A DNA stretch of 64,000 nt, taken from an uncultured Roseovarius sp. GTDB taxonomy: Bacteria; Pseudomonadota; Alphaproteobacteria; Rhodobacterales; Rhodobacteraceae. Made by a program: the position numbers and the translations under genes. Positions within the stretch are counted from its first letter, which is position 1; each line of letters opens with the position of its first letter. The notes below the pieces were generated by a model, which did no database searches, was not told the origin of the DNA, and saw nothing but the letters and a program-made list of their open reading frames with translations. The stretch is from positions 2,274,001 to 2,338,000 of the forward strand of contig OX638333.1 of NCBI GenBank assembly GCA_951812895.1, written 5' to 3'. Positions 28,457-36,423 of the stretch are shown here, in pieces.

Positions 28457-29703
28457 TCCACAATCTCCGCTGTTTCGACGACCGCATGCATCAGAACATC
28501 CGTGCCCGCAGTGGCCCATTCGCGTGAAATCTCCTCTGCCTCGTTATGTGACAGCCCGTCCACGCATGGGCACATCACCATCGCTGTCGGTGCCACCCGG
28601 TTGATCCAGCAGGCGTCGTGCCCTGCACCCGAGATCAGGTTGCGGTGGGAATATCCCAGGCGTTCAGCGGCGTTGCGCACGGCTGTTACGCATGCTTCGT
28701 CAAAGGTCACGGGGTCAAAGCCACCCGCGACCTCGAATTCGACTGCCATGCCCATGCTGTCACAGATGGATTTCGCCTCGGCCTTCATCCGGGCAACCAT
28801 ATCGTTGATCACATCCAGATTGGGCGAACGGAAATCGACGGTGAACACCGCCTTACCGGGGATCACGTTGCGCGAGTTTGGATAGATATCAATATGCCCC
28901 GCAGCCCCAACGGCATCCGGCGCGTGAGACAGGGCAATCTCTTCGACCTTCTCCAGCACCCGCGCCATGGCCAGCCCTGCATTCTTTCGCAAGGGCATAG
29001 GGGTTGAACCGGTATGGCTGTCCTTGCCGTGGATCGTCACCTGCGTCCAGCTGAGGCCCTGACCATGGGTAACCACACCAATATCTTTGCCCTCGGCCTC
29101 CAGAATTGGCCCCTGTTCGATATGCAGCTCAAAAAAGGCATGCATCTTGCGCGCACCCACTTCCTCATCACCGCGCCAACCGATCCTGTCCAGTTCTGCG
29201 CCAAACTTAGCACCCTCGGCATCTTCACGATCTTCGGCCCAGTCCTGCGCATGCACCCCGACAAACACGCCAGAGGCCAACATGGCCGGGGCAAATCTGG
29301 TGCCTTCCTCGTTGGTCCAGTTTGTCACCACGATGGCGTGCTTGGTTTTGATATTCAGATCATTGAGCGTACGGACCAGCTCCAGCCCGGCCAGTACACC
29401 CAGAACGCCGTCATACTTGCCACCGGTTGGCTGTGTATCAAGATGCGAACCGACATAGACGGGCAGGGCGTCAGGGTCCGTACCTTCACGCCGCGCGAAC
29501 ATGTTGCCTAACTGGTCAAGCCCCATGGAACAGCCTGCCGCCTCGCACCATGACTGAAACAATGCGCGCCCTTCGCCATCTTCATCGGTCAGGGTCTGGC
29601 GGTTGTTGCCGCCTGCGATGCCGGGGCCAATCTTGGCCATCTCCATCAGGCTATCCCACAAACGGTCGCCATTGATTTTGAGGTTCTCACCAGGTGCGGC
29701 CAT
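28453..29703 (-). CDS. hydC: Zn-dependent M20-family amidase (beta-ureidopropionase/N-carbamoyl-amino-acid hydrolase)
   Basis: Hydrolyses N-carbamoyl-beta-alanine or N-carbamoyl amino acids to the free amino acid, CO2 and ammonia. 416 residues with the M20 metal site: GSHLDTQPTGGKYDGVLG (His and bridging Asp), NEEGTRF (catalytic and ligand Glu), FELHIEQGPILE, and the C-terminal SGAGHDACW His. First gene of the eight-gene operon, preceded by the RutR sites. The stop overlaps the next start by 4 bases. Carbamoylase versus ureidopropionase specificity cannot be read; the dihydropyrimidinase and preTA favour the pyrimidine route. Confidence 0.92.
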   Translation of the reverse strand: MAAPGENLKINGDRLWDSLMEMAKIGPGIAGGNNRQTLTDEDGEGRALFQSWCEAAGCSMGLDQLGNMFARREGTDPDALPVYVGSHLDTQPTGGKYDGVLGVLAGLELVRTLNDLNIKTKHAIVVTNWTNEEGTRFAPAMLASGVFVGVHAQDWAEDREDAEGAKFGAELDRIGWRGDEEVGARKMHAFFELHIEQGPILEAEGKDIGVVTHGQGLSWTQVTIHGKDSHTGSTPMPLRKNAGLAMARVLEKVEEIALSHAPDAVGAAGHIDIYPNSRNVIPGKAVFTVDFRSPNLDVINDMVARMKAEAKSICDSMGMAVEFEVAGGFDPVTFDEACVTAVRNAAERLGYSHRNLISGAGHDACWINRVAPTAMVMCPCVDGLSHNEAEEISREWATAGTDVLMHAVVETAEIVE

Positions 29704-29751
29704 AATCCATCTCCCACGTCGTTTGTTTTACCGGGGCTCTTATCGGCCCTC

Positions 29752-29767
29752 TTGACAAACGGTCCCA
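29752..29767. promoter_or_regulatory. Degenerate RutR-like site (third)
   Basis: TTGACAAACGGTCCCA resembles the RutR consensus TTGACCAnnTGGTCAA in both half-sites with several changes. Its centre is 18 bases from the next site. It might instead be a -35 element (TTGACA) for the plus-strand rutR-like gene. Confidence 0.4.
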
Positions 29768-29769
29768 TC

Positions 29770-29785
29770 CTGACCGTATGGTCAA
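29770..29785. promoter_or_regulatory. Second RutR-like operator
   Basis: CTGACCGTATGGTCAA matches TTGACCAnnTGGTCAA except for two positions. It is centred 33 bases (about three helical turns) from the perfect site, on the side of the hydC operon. Confidence 0.75.
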
Positions 29786-29802
29786 GATTAGAGCACCACA
29801 TG

Positions 29803-29818
29803 TTGACCAACTGGTCAA
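29803..29818. promoter_or_regulatory. Perfect RutR operator
   Basis: TTGACCAACTGGTCAA is an exact match to the E. coli RutR consensus TTGACCAnnTGGTCAA and a perfect palindrome outside the central AC. It lies 24 bases upstream of the first RutR-like gene and 100 bases upstream of the hydC start, so it can control both directions. Confidence 0.92.
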
Positions 29819-29841
29819 GAAAATTCTGACCCCGAGGATAG

Positions 29842-30483
29842 ATGCCCCAAACTGCCCGCCCCCTTAGCAAAAAAGAAATCCGGCAAGAGAATGAGCGGGT
29901 TATTCTGGATGCTGCGGAAAAAGTCTTTGCAGAAGCAGGGTTTGGTGGGGCAACGATGCAGTTGATCGCAGATGTAGCCGGGTTGCCAAAGGCAAATTTG
30001 CATTACTATTTCCCCACCAAGGAATCGCTTTACCGGCAGGTCGTACAGAGCATTTTCCAGAATTGGCTAAAGGCCGCAGACATCTTTGATGATGCACCGG
30101 GCCCGTCAGAGGGAATCGGTGCCTACATAGACGCCAAGATGGAAATCAGCCGCAGACATCCGGCCGGGTCAAAGGTATGGGCGTCTGAGGTGATGCACCG
30201 TGCGCCGGTCATTCAGGACTATCTTGAAACCACCCTGGTTGAATGGACCGAAGGGCGTATGAACGTTATTCAGCGCTGGATCAATGAGGGTAAGATGGAC
30301 CCGATCGATCCGCGCCATTTGCTTTACATGCTGTGGGCCACGACACAGCATTATGCAGATTTCGGGCATCAGATCGAAACGCTCAACAACGGGACACCGC
30401 TTTCACAGGAGCAGTGGGAAGCTGCCAAAAGTTCGGTCAAATCCATAATTCTGAAAGGGATCGGTGCTGTCGATCCCGGATAA
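29842..30483 (+). CDS. TetR family regulator, RutR-like (first paralogue)
   Basis: 213 residues. HTH at about 20-60 (VILDAAEKVFAEAGFGGATMQLIADVAGLPKANLHYYFPTKESLYRQVV) and a YcdC/RutR-type C-terminal domain with WINEGKMDPIDPRHLLYMLWATTQHYADF. This last stretch is characteristic of RutR, the uracil/thymine-sensing repressor. It diverges from the pyrimidine operon across a region with one perfect and two weaker RutR operators. Its paralogue 74 bases downstream is closer to E. coli RutR, so the two may divide ligands or functions. Confidence 0.85.
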   Translation: MPQTARPLSKKEIRQENERVILDAAEKVFAEAGFGGATMQLIADVAGLPKANLHYYFPTKESLYRQVVQSIFQNWLKAADIFDDAPGPSEGIGAYIDAKMEISRRHPAGSKVWASEVMHRAPVIQDYLETTLVEWTEGRMNVIQRWINEGKMDPIDPRHLLYMLWATTQHYADFGHQIETLNNGTPLSQEQWEAAKSSVKSIILKGIGAVDPG

Positions 30484-30556
30484 GGCGTGATTGTCTTTCC
30501 CCTTTGGGAAAAATACCGCATTCTGTTGGAAACAGGCCGATCTGACGGAGCCCGGA

Positions 30557-31174
30557 ATGAATCACACGTCGCCCCAGCGAAAGTCGAGCCGCATACAACA
30601 GCGCAATCGCAAGCGTATCCTGGATGCGGCTCTGGATGTGTTTTCACAACACGGCTATCGCGGTGCGACGCTGGACCAGATTGCGACACAGGCGGGATTG
30701 TCCAAACCAAACATCCTCTATTATTTCAGCGGCAAAGAAGAAATTCACGTCACGCTGCTGAACGGGTTGATGGAGACATGGCTCGCACCGATGCAGGAGA
30801 TCGATCCAGAGGGCGAACCGCTCGAAGAGATTCTGAAATATGTGCGCCGGAAACTGGAGATGAGCCAACTGTTTCCACGGGAAAGCAGGCTATTTGCGAA
30901 CGAGATAATTCAGGGAGCGCCCCGCATGGGTCCTCACCTGGAAAGTGGATTGAAACCACTGGTCGACCGAACGGCTGAAATTATCCAAGGCTGGATTGAT
31001 GCAGGAAAACTCGCACGGGTCGATCCACGTCACCTCATCTTTTCGATCTGGTCCACCACGCAGCACTATGCTGATTTTGATGCCCAAGTTCAGGTTCTGA
31101 TGGGGGATGTTTCTGCTCACCAAGGAGCGTTGGAGTATCTGGAGACGTTGTACCGAAGATTGTTGAAGCCATGA
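30557..31174 (+). CDS. rutR: TetR family regulator RutR (second paralogue)
   Basis: 205 residues. The ATG at 30557 is chosen for CGGAG six bases upstream; the frame extends to 30491 without a better site. The HTH segment (ILDAALDVFSQHGYRGATLDQIATQAGLSKPNILYYFSGKEEI) and C-terminal GWIDAGKLARVDPRHLIFSIWSTTQHYADFDAQV closely follow E. coli RutR, which binds uracil and releases TTGACCA palindromes. It lies in tandem after the first paralogue, on the same strand. Confidence 0.85.
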   Translation: MNHTSPQRKSSRIQQRNRKRILDAALDVFSQHGYRGATLDQIATQAGLSKPNILYYFSGKEEIHVTLLNGLMETWLAPMQEIDPEGEPLEEILKYVRRKLEMSQLFPRESRLFANEIIQGAPRMGPHLESGLKPLVDRTAEIIQGWIDAGKLARVDPRHLIFSIWSTTQHYADFDAQVQVLMGDVSAHQGALEYLETLYRRLLKP

Positions 31175-31192
31175 TCTTTGCTCAACGCCCGT

Positions 31193-32059
31193 TCAACAAT
31201 CCTGATCTTGTTTAACCGACCGATCCCGATCCGGAAGCTGCGACCACAACGCAGCTACCAAAACAATCGAGCCGCCTACAATCGTTGTTTTCAAGGGTAT
31301 TTCTGACAGAATGAGAAATGCCCAAATCGGCGCGAGCGGCGTTTCAAGCGCACCCAACAGGGCGGCCTCTGCGGCCGGTATCCTGCGAAAACCTTCCATC
31401 ATCAGGACAGAGGCGAGTGCAAAAATCAGGCCAAAGGCGATCAAGATCTGAATATCTCCTGCGGCACTGGTCGTCGGGTCGGTCAATAGCCACGCAAACG
31501 GCAACAGCATGAGTGATGACAAAGCGGCGGGCAGGGCGGCGGGCGTTTCCGGCCACCTCCGATACACCAGCATCATCAGTGACATGAATACCACCATGAC
31601 AAGCGCCAATAGGTCACCGCGCAACGATCCATGGCCCGAGGATCCACCGACAATAATACACACCCCGACAAAGGCCAGAACGCTGCCAATCGCCACACGG
31701 CGCCGCAGTGCCTCGCGCAGCAATATCCAGCCAAGCGCACCTGATACCAGTGGTGCCGAGGCCCAGATAAGCGTAACATTTGAAACACTGGTCAGCTTAA
31801 AGGCATTCAAAAAGGCAGCAGTTGCTATCGCACCTAAGGCGGCAGCTAGGATCGCCGGTCCCTTTATCTGCCCAAGCTCCTTGCGAAGGTTTCGGCGCAG
31901 CGCGACGTAGATCACTGTGAAACCCGCAGCGCTAAGCCCGCGCCAGAATATGACACCCCAGCCATCTGTTTCGACCGCCTTGGTGAAAATGCCTGCCGTG
32001 CTGAACACAACAGCCGAAAGGATGACCAAAAAGGCTCCGATGGCATGCTCTGTTTTCAT
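31193..32059 (-). CDS. EamA/DMT family transporter
   Basis: Drug/metabolite-type permease of 288 residues with ten predicted helices arranged as two five-helix EamA repeats (GWGVIFWRGLSAAGF in the first; RIPAAEAALLGALETPLAPIWAF in the second). ATG 32059 follows AGGAG by six bases. Convergent with rutR and on the same strand as preA and preT but 75 bases beyond preA; it may export an end product such as beta-alanine or a base, which is a context guess only. Confidence 0.85.
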   Translation of the reverse strand: MKTEHAIGAFLVILSAVVFSTAGIFTKAVETDGWGVIFWRGLSAAGFTVIYVALRRNLRKELGQIKGPAILAAALGAIATAAFLNAFKLTSVSNVTLIWASAPLVSGALGWILLREALRRRVAIGSVLAFVGVCIIVGGSSGHGSLRGDLLALVMVVFMSLMMLVYRRWPETPAALPAALSSLMLLPFAWLLTDPTTSAAGDIQILIAFGLIFALASVLMMEGFRRIPAAEAALLGALETPLAPIWAFLILSEIPLKTTIVGGSIVLVAALWSQLPDRDRSVKQDQDC

Positions 32060-32134
32060 GTGATGCTCCTGCAATTAGTTGGGAGCATTCTAGATGTTGA
32101 CTGCTGACAGGGCTGTGTCAGCAGTCAATTGTAA

Positions 32135-33439
32135 TCACTCTGCGGCGCAGCTGCCCGGATTGTTGGGGTGCGTTGTCCAGTTGGCGTATTCTTCTTCGAC
32201 AACCTTGCCAGTGCGCTCATCAACCGTACCCGGCGCAAGTTCTTCCATCGTGATACAACCCTCTACCGGGCAGACGTTGATGCACAAATTGCAGGCGACA
32301 CATTCGCTGTCATCCACATCGAACACACGATCATCGGACATTGTGATCGCCTGATGTGACGTATCTTCACAGGCCGCATAACACCGTCCACAGCTTATAC
32401 AAAGATCCTGATCAATCCGCGCTTTGGTGATGTAGTTCAGGTTGAGATGCTGCCAGTCGCTCAGGTTTGGCACAGCCCGGCCAACCAGTTGATCGACAGA
32501 GGTAAATCCTTTTTCGTCCATGTATTGGCTAAGACCGGAAATCATTTCTTGTACAATCTTAAAACCATAGGTCATCGCCGCAGTGCAGACCTGAACATTT
32601 CCGGCACCAAGGGCCAGGAATTCTGCCGCATCGCGCCAGGTGGTCACCCCTCCGATGCCCGAAATCGGCAGACCTGCAAGGGTCGGTGTGCGGGCAATTT
32701 CTGCCACCATGTTCAGGGCAATCGGCTTCACAGCCGGCCCGCAATAGCCGCCATGAGCACCTTTGCCGTCAATAGTGGGTTCCGGGGCAAAATTGTCCAG
32801 GTTAACGGACGTGATCGAGTTGATGGTGTTGATCAGGCTGACTGCATCCGCTCCCCCGTCTTTTGCCGCCTGGGCAGGCTTGCGAATATCCGAGATGTTG
32901 GGTGTCAGTTTAACGATCACAGGCAGATCGGTGTGTTTCTTGCACCACTCGGCGACCTGCTGCACGTATTCCGGCACCTGGCCAACGGCTGAACCCATGC
33001 CGCGCTCGCTCATCCCATGCGGACAACCAAAGTTAAGCTCAACACCGTCGCAATTGGTCTCGGCCACGCGTTCGAGAATAGCTTTCCAGCTGTCTTCATT
33101 CACGGGCACCATCAGGCTCGCGATGATGGCGTGGTCGGGATAGTCCTTTTTCACGCGGGTCATCTCGTCCAGATTGACCTGTAGCGGGCGGTCTGTGATC
33201 AACTCGATATTGTTCAGCCCCAGCAGACGCCTGTCCGCGCCCCAGATCGCGCCATAGCGTGGGCCGTTGACGTTGACCACAGGCGGGCCTTCTTCACCAA
33301 GTGTTTTCCATACCACACCGCCCCATCCGGCCTCAAATGCGCGGCGGACGTTGTATTCCTTATCAGTCGGCGGCGCCGAGGCCAGCCAGAACGGATTGGG
33401 AGATTTGATGCCAATAAACTCGGACTGCAGGTTCGCCAT
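32135..33439 (-). CDS. preA: NAD-dependent dihydropyrimidine dehydrogenase, subunit PreA
   Basis: Catalytic subunit reducing uracil and thymine to dihydro forms (or the reverse), 434 residues. Residues about 1-330 form an FMN-binding TIM barrel with the active-site Cys in LNFGCPHGMSERGMG; the C-terminus has two 4Fe-4S ferredoxin motifs, CISCGRCYAAC and CVACNLCINVCP. Expected to complex with PreT, which supplies electrons from NADH. This is the first step of the reductive pathway continued by the hydA and hydC products. Confidence 0.95.
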   Translation of the reverse strand: MANLQSEFIGIKSPNPFWLASAPPTDKEYNVRRAFEAGWGGVVWKTLGEEGPPVVNVNGPRYGAIWGADRRLLGLNNIELITDRPLQVNLDEMTRVKKDYPDHAIIASLMVPVNEDSWKAILERVAETNCDGVELNFGCPHGMSERGMGSAVGQVPEYVQQVAEWCKKHTDLPVIVKLTPNISDIRKPAQAAKDGGADAVSLINTINSITSVNLDNFAPEPTIDGKGAHGGYCGPAVKPIALNMVAEIARTPTLAGLPISGIGGVTTWRDAAEFLALGAGNVQVCTAAMTYGFKIVQEMISGLSQYMDEKGFTSVDQLVGRAVPNLSDWQHLNLNYITKARIDQDLCISCGRCYAACEDTSHQAITMSDDRVFDVDDSECVACNLCINVCPVEGCITMEELAPGTVDERTGKVVEEEYANWTTHPNNPGSCAAE

Positions 33440-33458
33440 GAGTTCGTCCTTTCAGTGC

Positions 33459-33923
33459 TTATTCAGACCAGCTGTAGCCGTGCTGGCCATAGGTCACAAA
33501 TGTGATGACTTCCCCGTCCACCGTTTGGGTCTTGGACGCCAGATTGCGCCAGCCACCTGTTTCGCCTTCAGCCAGAGAGAGGCCGTGAGAAGCATATTCA
33601 TACAAGTTTGTCACCGGGGTTCCTGATTGCACCACCAAGTGCAGGCAAACCGCGTTGCCGTTGGAACAGGTAAGTGTCGTTTCGACTGCTGCGCAGATTT
33701 CTGCGTTGCCATCATTGTTCAGATCAAATGATGTAAACCTGAGATCCCCCGGTGCGGCGAGCAGCTCTTCCCGGGAAGCATAGGCCGCTTTGGATATCGC
33801 TTTCCAAACGTCATCGGTCAGATCATCCGCATCCAGAGGCGTGCCGTAGTCACAGCCAAACGCTATTGCCGGTATCAGAGCAAGCGCCGATATAGTCGCT
33901 GAAAAGCCAAGTTTACCTTGCAT
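33459..33923 (-). CDS. Secreted protein of unknown function between preT and preA
   Basis: 154 residues. A signal peptide (LGFSATISALALIPAIAFG, cut near residue 23) leads to a mature domain with four or more Cys (CDYG, ICAAVE, TCSNGN, CLHLVV) that could form two disulfides, and an EF-hand-like Ca-binding stretch FDLNNDGNAEIC. It lies 10 bases from preT and 19 from preA on the same strand, so it shares their transcript. No family recognised. It is odd for a periplasmic protein to be encoded between the subunits of a cytoplasmic enzyme. Confidence 0.7.
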   Translation of the reverse strand: MQGKLGFSATISALALIPAIAFGCDYGTPLDADDLTDDVWKAISKAAYASREELLAAPGDLRFTSFDLNNDGNAEICAAVETTLTCSNGNAVCLHLVVQSGTPVTNLYEYASHGLSLAEGETGGWRNLASKTQTVDGEVITFVTYGQHGYSWSE

Positions 33924-33933
33924 GAATTAATTC

Positions 33934-35256
33934 CTACTTTTGCAGCGCCCTATGGATATCTTCGGCTGCATCGCGTCCTTCAGCAACAGCCGTGACCGTC
34001 AAATCATCTCCGCCAGAGGCACAGTCGCCCCCGGCCCAAACGCCCGAAACGTTGGTTTGCCCGACATCGTTCACAGCTATCTTGCGTCCGTCAAGCGCGG
34101 GAAGGTCATCGCCCTCAAGCGACTGACCAATCGCACGGAATACCTGATCCGCTGCTAATCGAAAGCTCTGGCCGGTTGGGGTCAGGCTATCATCCGTATA
34201 TTCAAACTCGATCTCCCGAACAGAACCATTCCCGTGCACAGCAATAGGACTGGCATTTGTAATGATACGAACGCCTTTCGAGGCCGCCAGATCCTGTTCA
34301 AACACGCTGGCATTCATCCGGTCGCGACCCCTGCGATAAACCAATGTTACATTCAATGCGCCCAGCAATCTCGCCTGAACCGCGGCGTCAATCGCTGTCA
34401 TGCCCCCACCGATCACGACAACATCACGACCAACCGGCAGTTCGGATAAATCTTCGGCCTGTCTCAGCTCGGCGATGAAGTCGACCGCGTCAACAACGCC
34501 CTCACGATTATCGCCATCGATTCCTAGGGCGTTCACGCCCCCTAGTCCGATGCCAAGGAACACGGCGTCAAAACCTTGCTGCAAATCGCCAAGTGTGATG
34601 TCCCGACCCAGCTGTTTTCCAGTCTCAGTTGTGATCCCACCAATCTGCATCAGCCAGTCAACTTCGCGTTCAGCAAACCCTTCAACCGCTTTGTACGCGG
34701 CAATGCCAAATTCATTCAGCCCACCAGGTTTGCCCCGCCCATCATAAATTGTGACGTCGTGGCCGTGCATCGCCAATCGATGCGCACAGGCCAGGCCCGC
34801 CGGACCGGCGCCAACCACAGCAACGCGTTTACCCGTGGGCTCAGCTCGGGTGAAAGGGTGTTTTCCGGCGCTCATCAGCCGGTCAGTGGCATAACGCTGC
34901 AGCTGACCGATGATCACAGGTTTGCCTTCGGCAGTCTCTCGTACGCATACCTGTTCACACAGGGTTTCCGTAGGGCACACGCGCGCGCACATTCCACCAA
35001 GAATATTTTGGTTCAGAATGGTTTCCGCCGCAGCTTCGGGAGTGCCGGTCGCGATCTGGCGAATGAAAAGGGGGATGTCGATATCCGTGGGGCAGGCAAC
35101 GGTACAGGGCGCATCATGGCAAAAATAACAACGATCTGCCGCAACCAATGCCTCGTGATCATCAAGGGGTGGATGCAGGTCGGCAAAATTAGCTGCGTAT
35201 TCTTCTGCATCGAGTCGCCCGGCGGCGATACCCGGGGTCAGCGCATTATCGGTCAC
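33934..35256 (-). CDS. preT: NAD-dependent dihydropyrimidine dehydrogenase, subunit PreT
   Basis: Flavoprotein that moves electrons from NADH to PreA, 440 residues, similar to glutamate synthase small subunit. The N-terminal 4Fe-4S motifs are CYFCHDAPCTVACPTDIDI and CARVCPTETLCEQVC; FAD binding VVGAGPAGLACAHRL (about 145) and NAD binding VVIGGGMTAIDAAV follow; the C-terminus ends VWAGGDCASGGDDL. GTG 35256 is chosen since GGAGGA precedes it by four bases; the GTG four codons earlier has none. First gene of preT-unknown-preA. Confidence 0.94.
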   Translation of the reverse strand: MTDNALTPGIAAGRLDAEEYAANFADLHPPLDDHEALVAADRCYFCHDAPCTVACPTDIDIPLFIRQIATGTPEAAAETILNQNILGGMCARVCPTETLCEQVCVRETAEGKPVIIGQLQRYATDRLMSAGKHPFTRAEPTGKRVAVVGAGPAGLACAHRLAMHGHDVTIYDGRGKPGGLNEFGIAAYKAVEGFAEREVDWLMQIGGITTETGKQLGRDITLGDLQQGFDAVFLGIGLGGVNALGIDGDNREGVVDAVDFIAELRQAEDLSELPVGRDVVVIGGGMTAIDAAVQARLLGALNVTLVYRRGRDRMNASVFEQDLAASKGVRIITNASPIAVHGNGSVREIEFEYTDDSLTPTGQSFRLAADQVFRAIGQSLEGDDLPALDGRKIAVNDVGQTNVSGVWAGGDCASGGDDLTVTAVAEGRDAAEDIHRALQK

Positions 35257-35297
35257 GATGTCCTCCACTTGCTGGCTTAATCTTGGTTCCAGTATGC

Positions 35298-35339
35298 CTG
35301 ATTTAAAAATTTTATCAAATGGTAAAATTTTTAAATCAG
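35298..35339. promoter_or_regulatory. 42-bp AT-rich palindrome upstream of preT
   Basis: Two 17-base arms (35298-35314 and 35323-35339) are exact inverted copies, with an eight-base centre TCAAATGG. The core AAAATTTTATCAAATGGTAA is AT-rich and has no T-run after it, so an operator is more likely than a terminator. It is 42 bases before the preT start and 163 bases beyond the gntR stop. The half-site TGGTAAA also occurs upstream of gntR near 36284. Confidence 0.6.
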
Positions 35340-35501
35340 AGCTGCGTTGAAACCAATTTCTCGGGTTGCACTGAAGCAGTCAATGAAGCGAATTATTATG
35401 TGTATGATTTTACACACTAAATCGACCTTGCAGCAATCCACAGAACATGGCTCTAAAGTAAAGGCAAAGAAAACAATCGCACGAAATTCAGGCTAAATCT
35501 G

Positions 35502-36269
35502 TCAGCGAGATCGTTCGTGATCGAGCCGTTGCTGCGCGATAGCTTCATGAGATTCGGCCTTCTGGTGGTCTGTCAGGGCTTGTTCCACAAAATCCAGATG
35601 TGTCCTTACCGCGTCACGCGCCGCCTCGGGATCGCGCGCCTGTAGCGCAACATTGATGCATCGGTGTTGATCCAGCAAAGCACTGCGGGTCATGCGCTGT
35701 TTGAACATGATCTGGCGGTTGTAAAACACACCTTCGCGCAGAAGCTGGAACATTGACCGCATCATATGCAACATGATCACGTTGTGGCTGGCCTCAATTA
35801 TCGCCAAATGAAACTCTGCATCCAAACTTGCCTCATCTTTTGATTTGGTCTTTGTGTGGGCCACTTCCATCTTGTCAAAAATTGTTTGGATCACTTGTAA
35901 ATCAGTGTCCGAAGCAAGCCGTGCCGCTCGCTCAGCGGCCAAAGCTTCCAGATCGCGGCGAAAAGCGATGTAGTCAAACACCGCTTCATTGTGATCAGAA
36001 AACAACCGGATCAACGCGTCAGAAAATGCATTCCCAAGCACATCTGCAACGAATATCCCCGACCCCGCTCGCGCAACCAAAAGCCCTTTTTCTTGCAGCT
36101 CCGCCACGGCCTCTCTCAAGGAAGGGCGTGAGACGCCTAATCGCTCTGCCAGCTCTCTCTCAGCCGGCAATCGGTCACCGGGTCGTAAAACCCCACGCAG
36201 GATCAGCTTTTCAATTTGCCGGGTAACAGCATCAGAAAGCTTTTCAGGTGTAACTTTTTCAAAGGGCAT
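35502..36269 (-). CDS. FadR-type GntR transcription regulator
   Basis: 255 residues: a winged HTH (ILRGVLRPGDRLPAERELAERLGVSRPSLREAVAELQEKGLL, about residues 20-62) and an FCD ligand domain with metal-type residues (DAEFHLAIIEASHN, RDPEAARDAVRTHLDFVE). The ATG at 36269 begins the conserved region; an in-frame extension to 36362 looks non-coding. Such regulators (PdhR/LldR/FadR group) sense small carboxylates. It diverges from the triple-RidA gene across 154 bases and may control it and, through the palindrome at 35298, preT. Confidence 0.88.
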   Translation of the reverse strand: MPFEKVTPEKLSDAVTRQIEKLILRGVLRPGDRLPAERELAERLGVSRPSLREAVAELQEKGLLVARAGSGIFVADVLGNAFSDALIRLFSDHNEAVFDYIAFRRDLEALAAERAARLASDTDLQVIQTIFDKMEVAHTKTKSKDEASLDAEFHLAIIEASHNVIMLHMMRSMFQLLREGVFYNRQIMFKQRMTRSALLDQHRCINVALQARDPEAARDAVRTHLDFVEQALTDHQKAESHEAIAQQRLDHERSR

Positions 36270-36423
36270 CAGGGATCCAGTTTGATTGGTAAAGTTATAT
36301 GACCAGCTACGTGTTCCCGCAAGCGTACTCCGAGCTGCACTACACCTCGGGTTTTCGCCCATTGGAAACCAAGATGATAATCGTTAGCGTCACGCTGGAT
36401 AAGACTATTCGGATCATAAAGAC

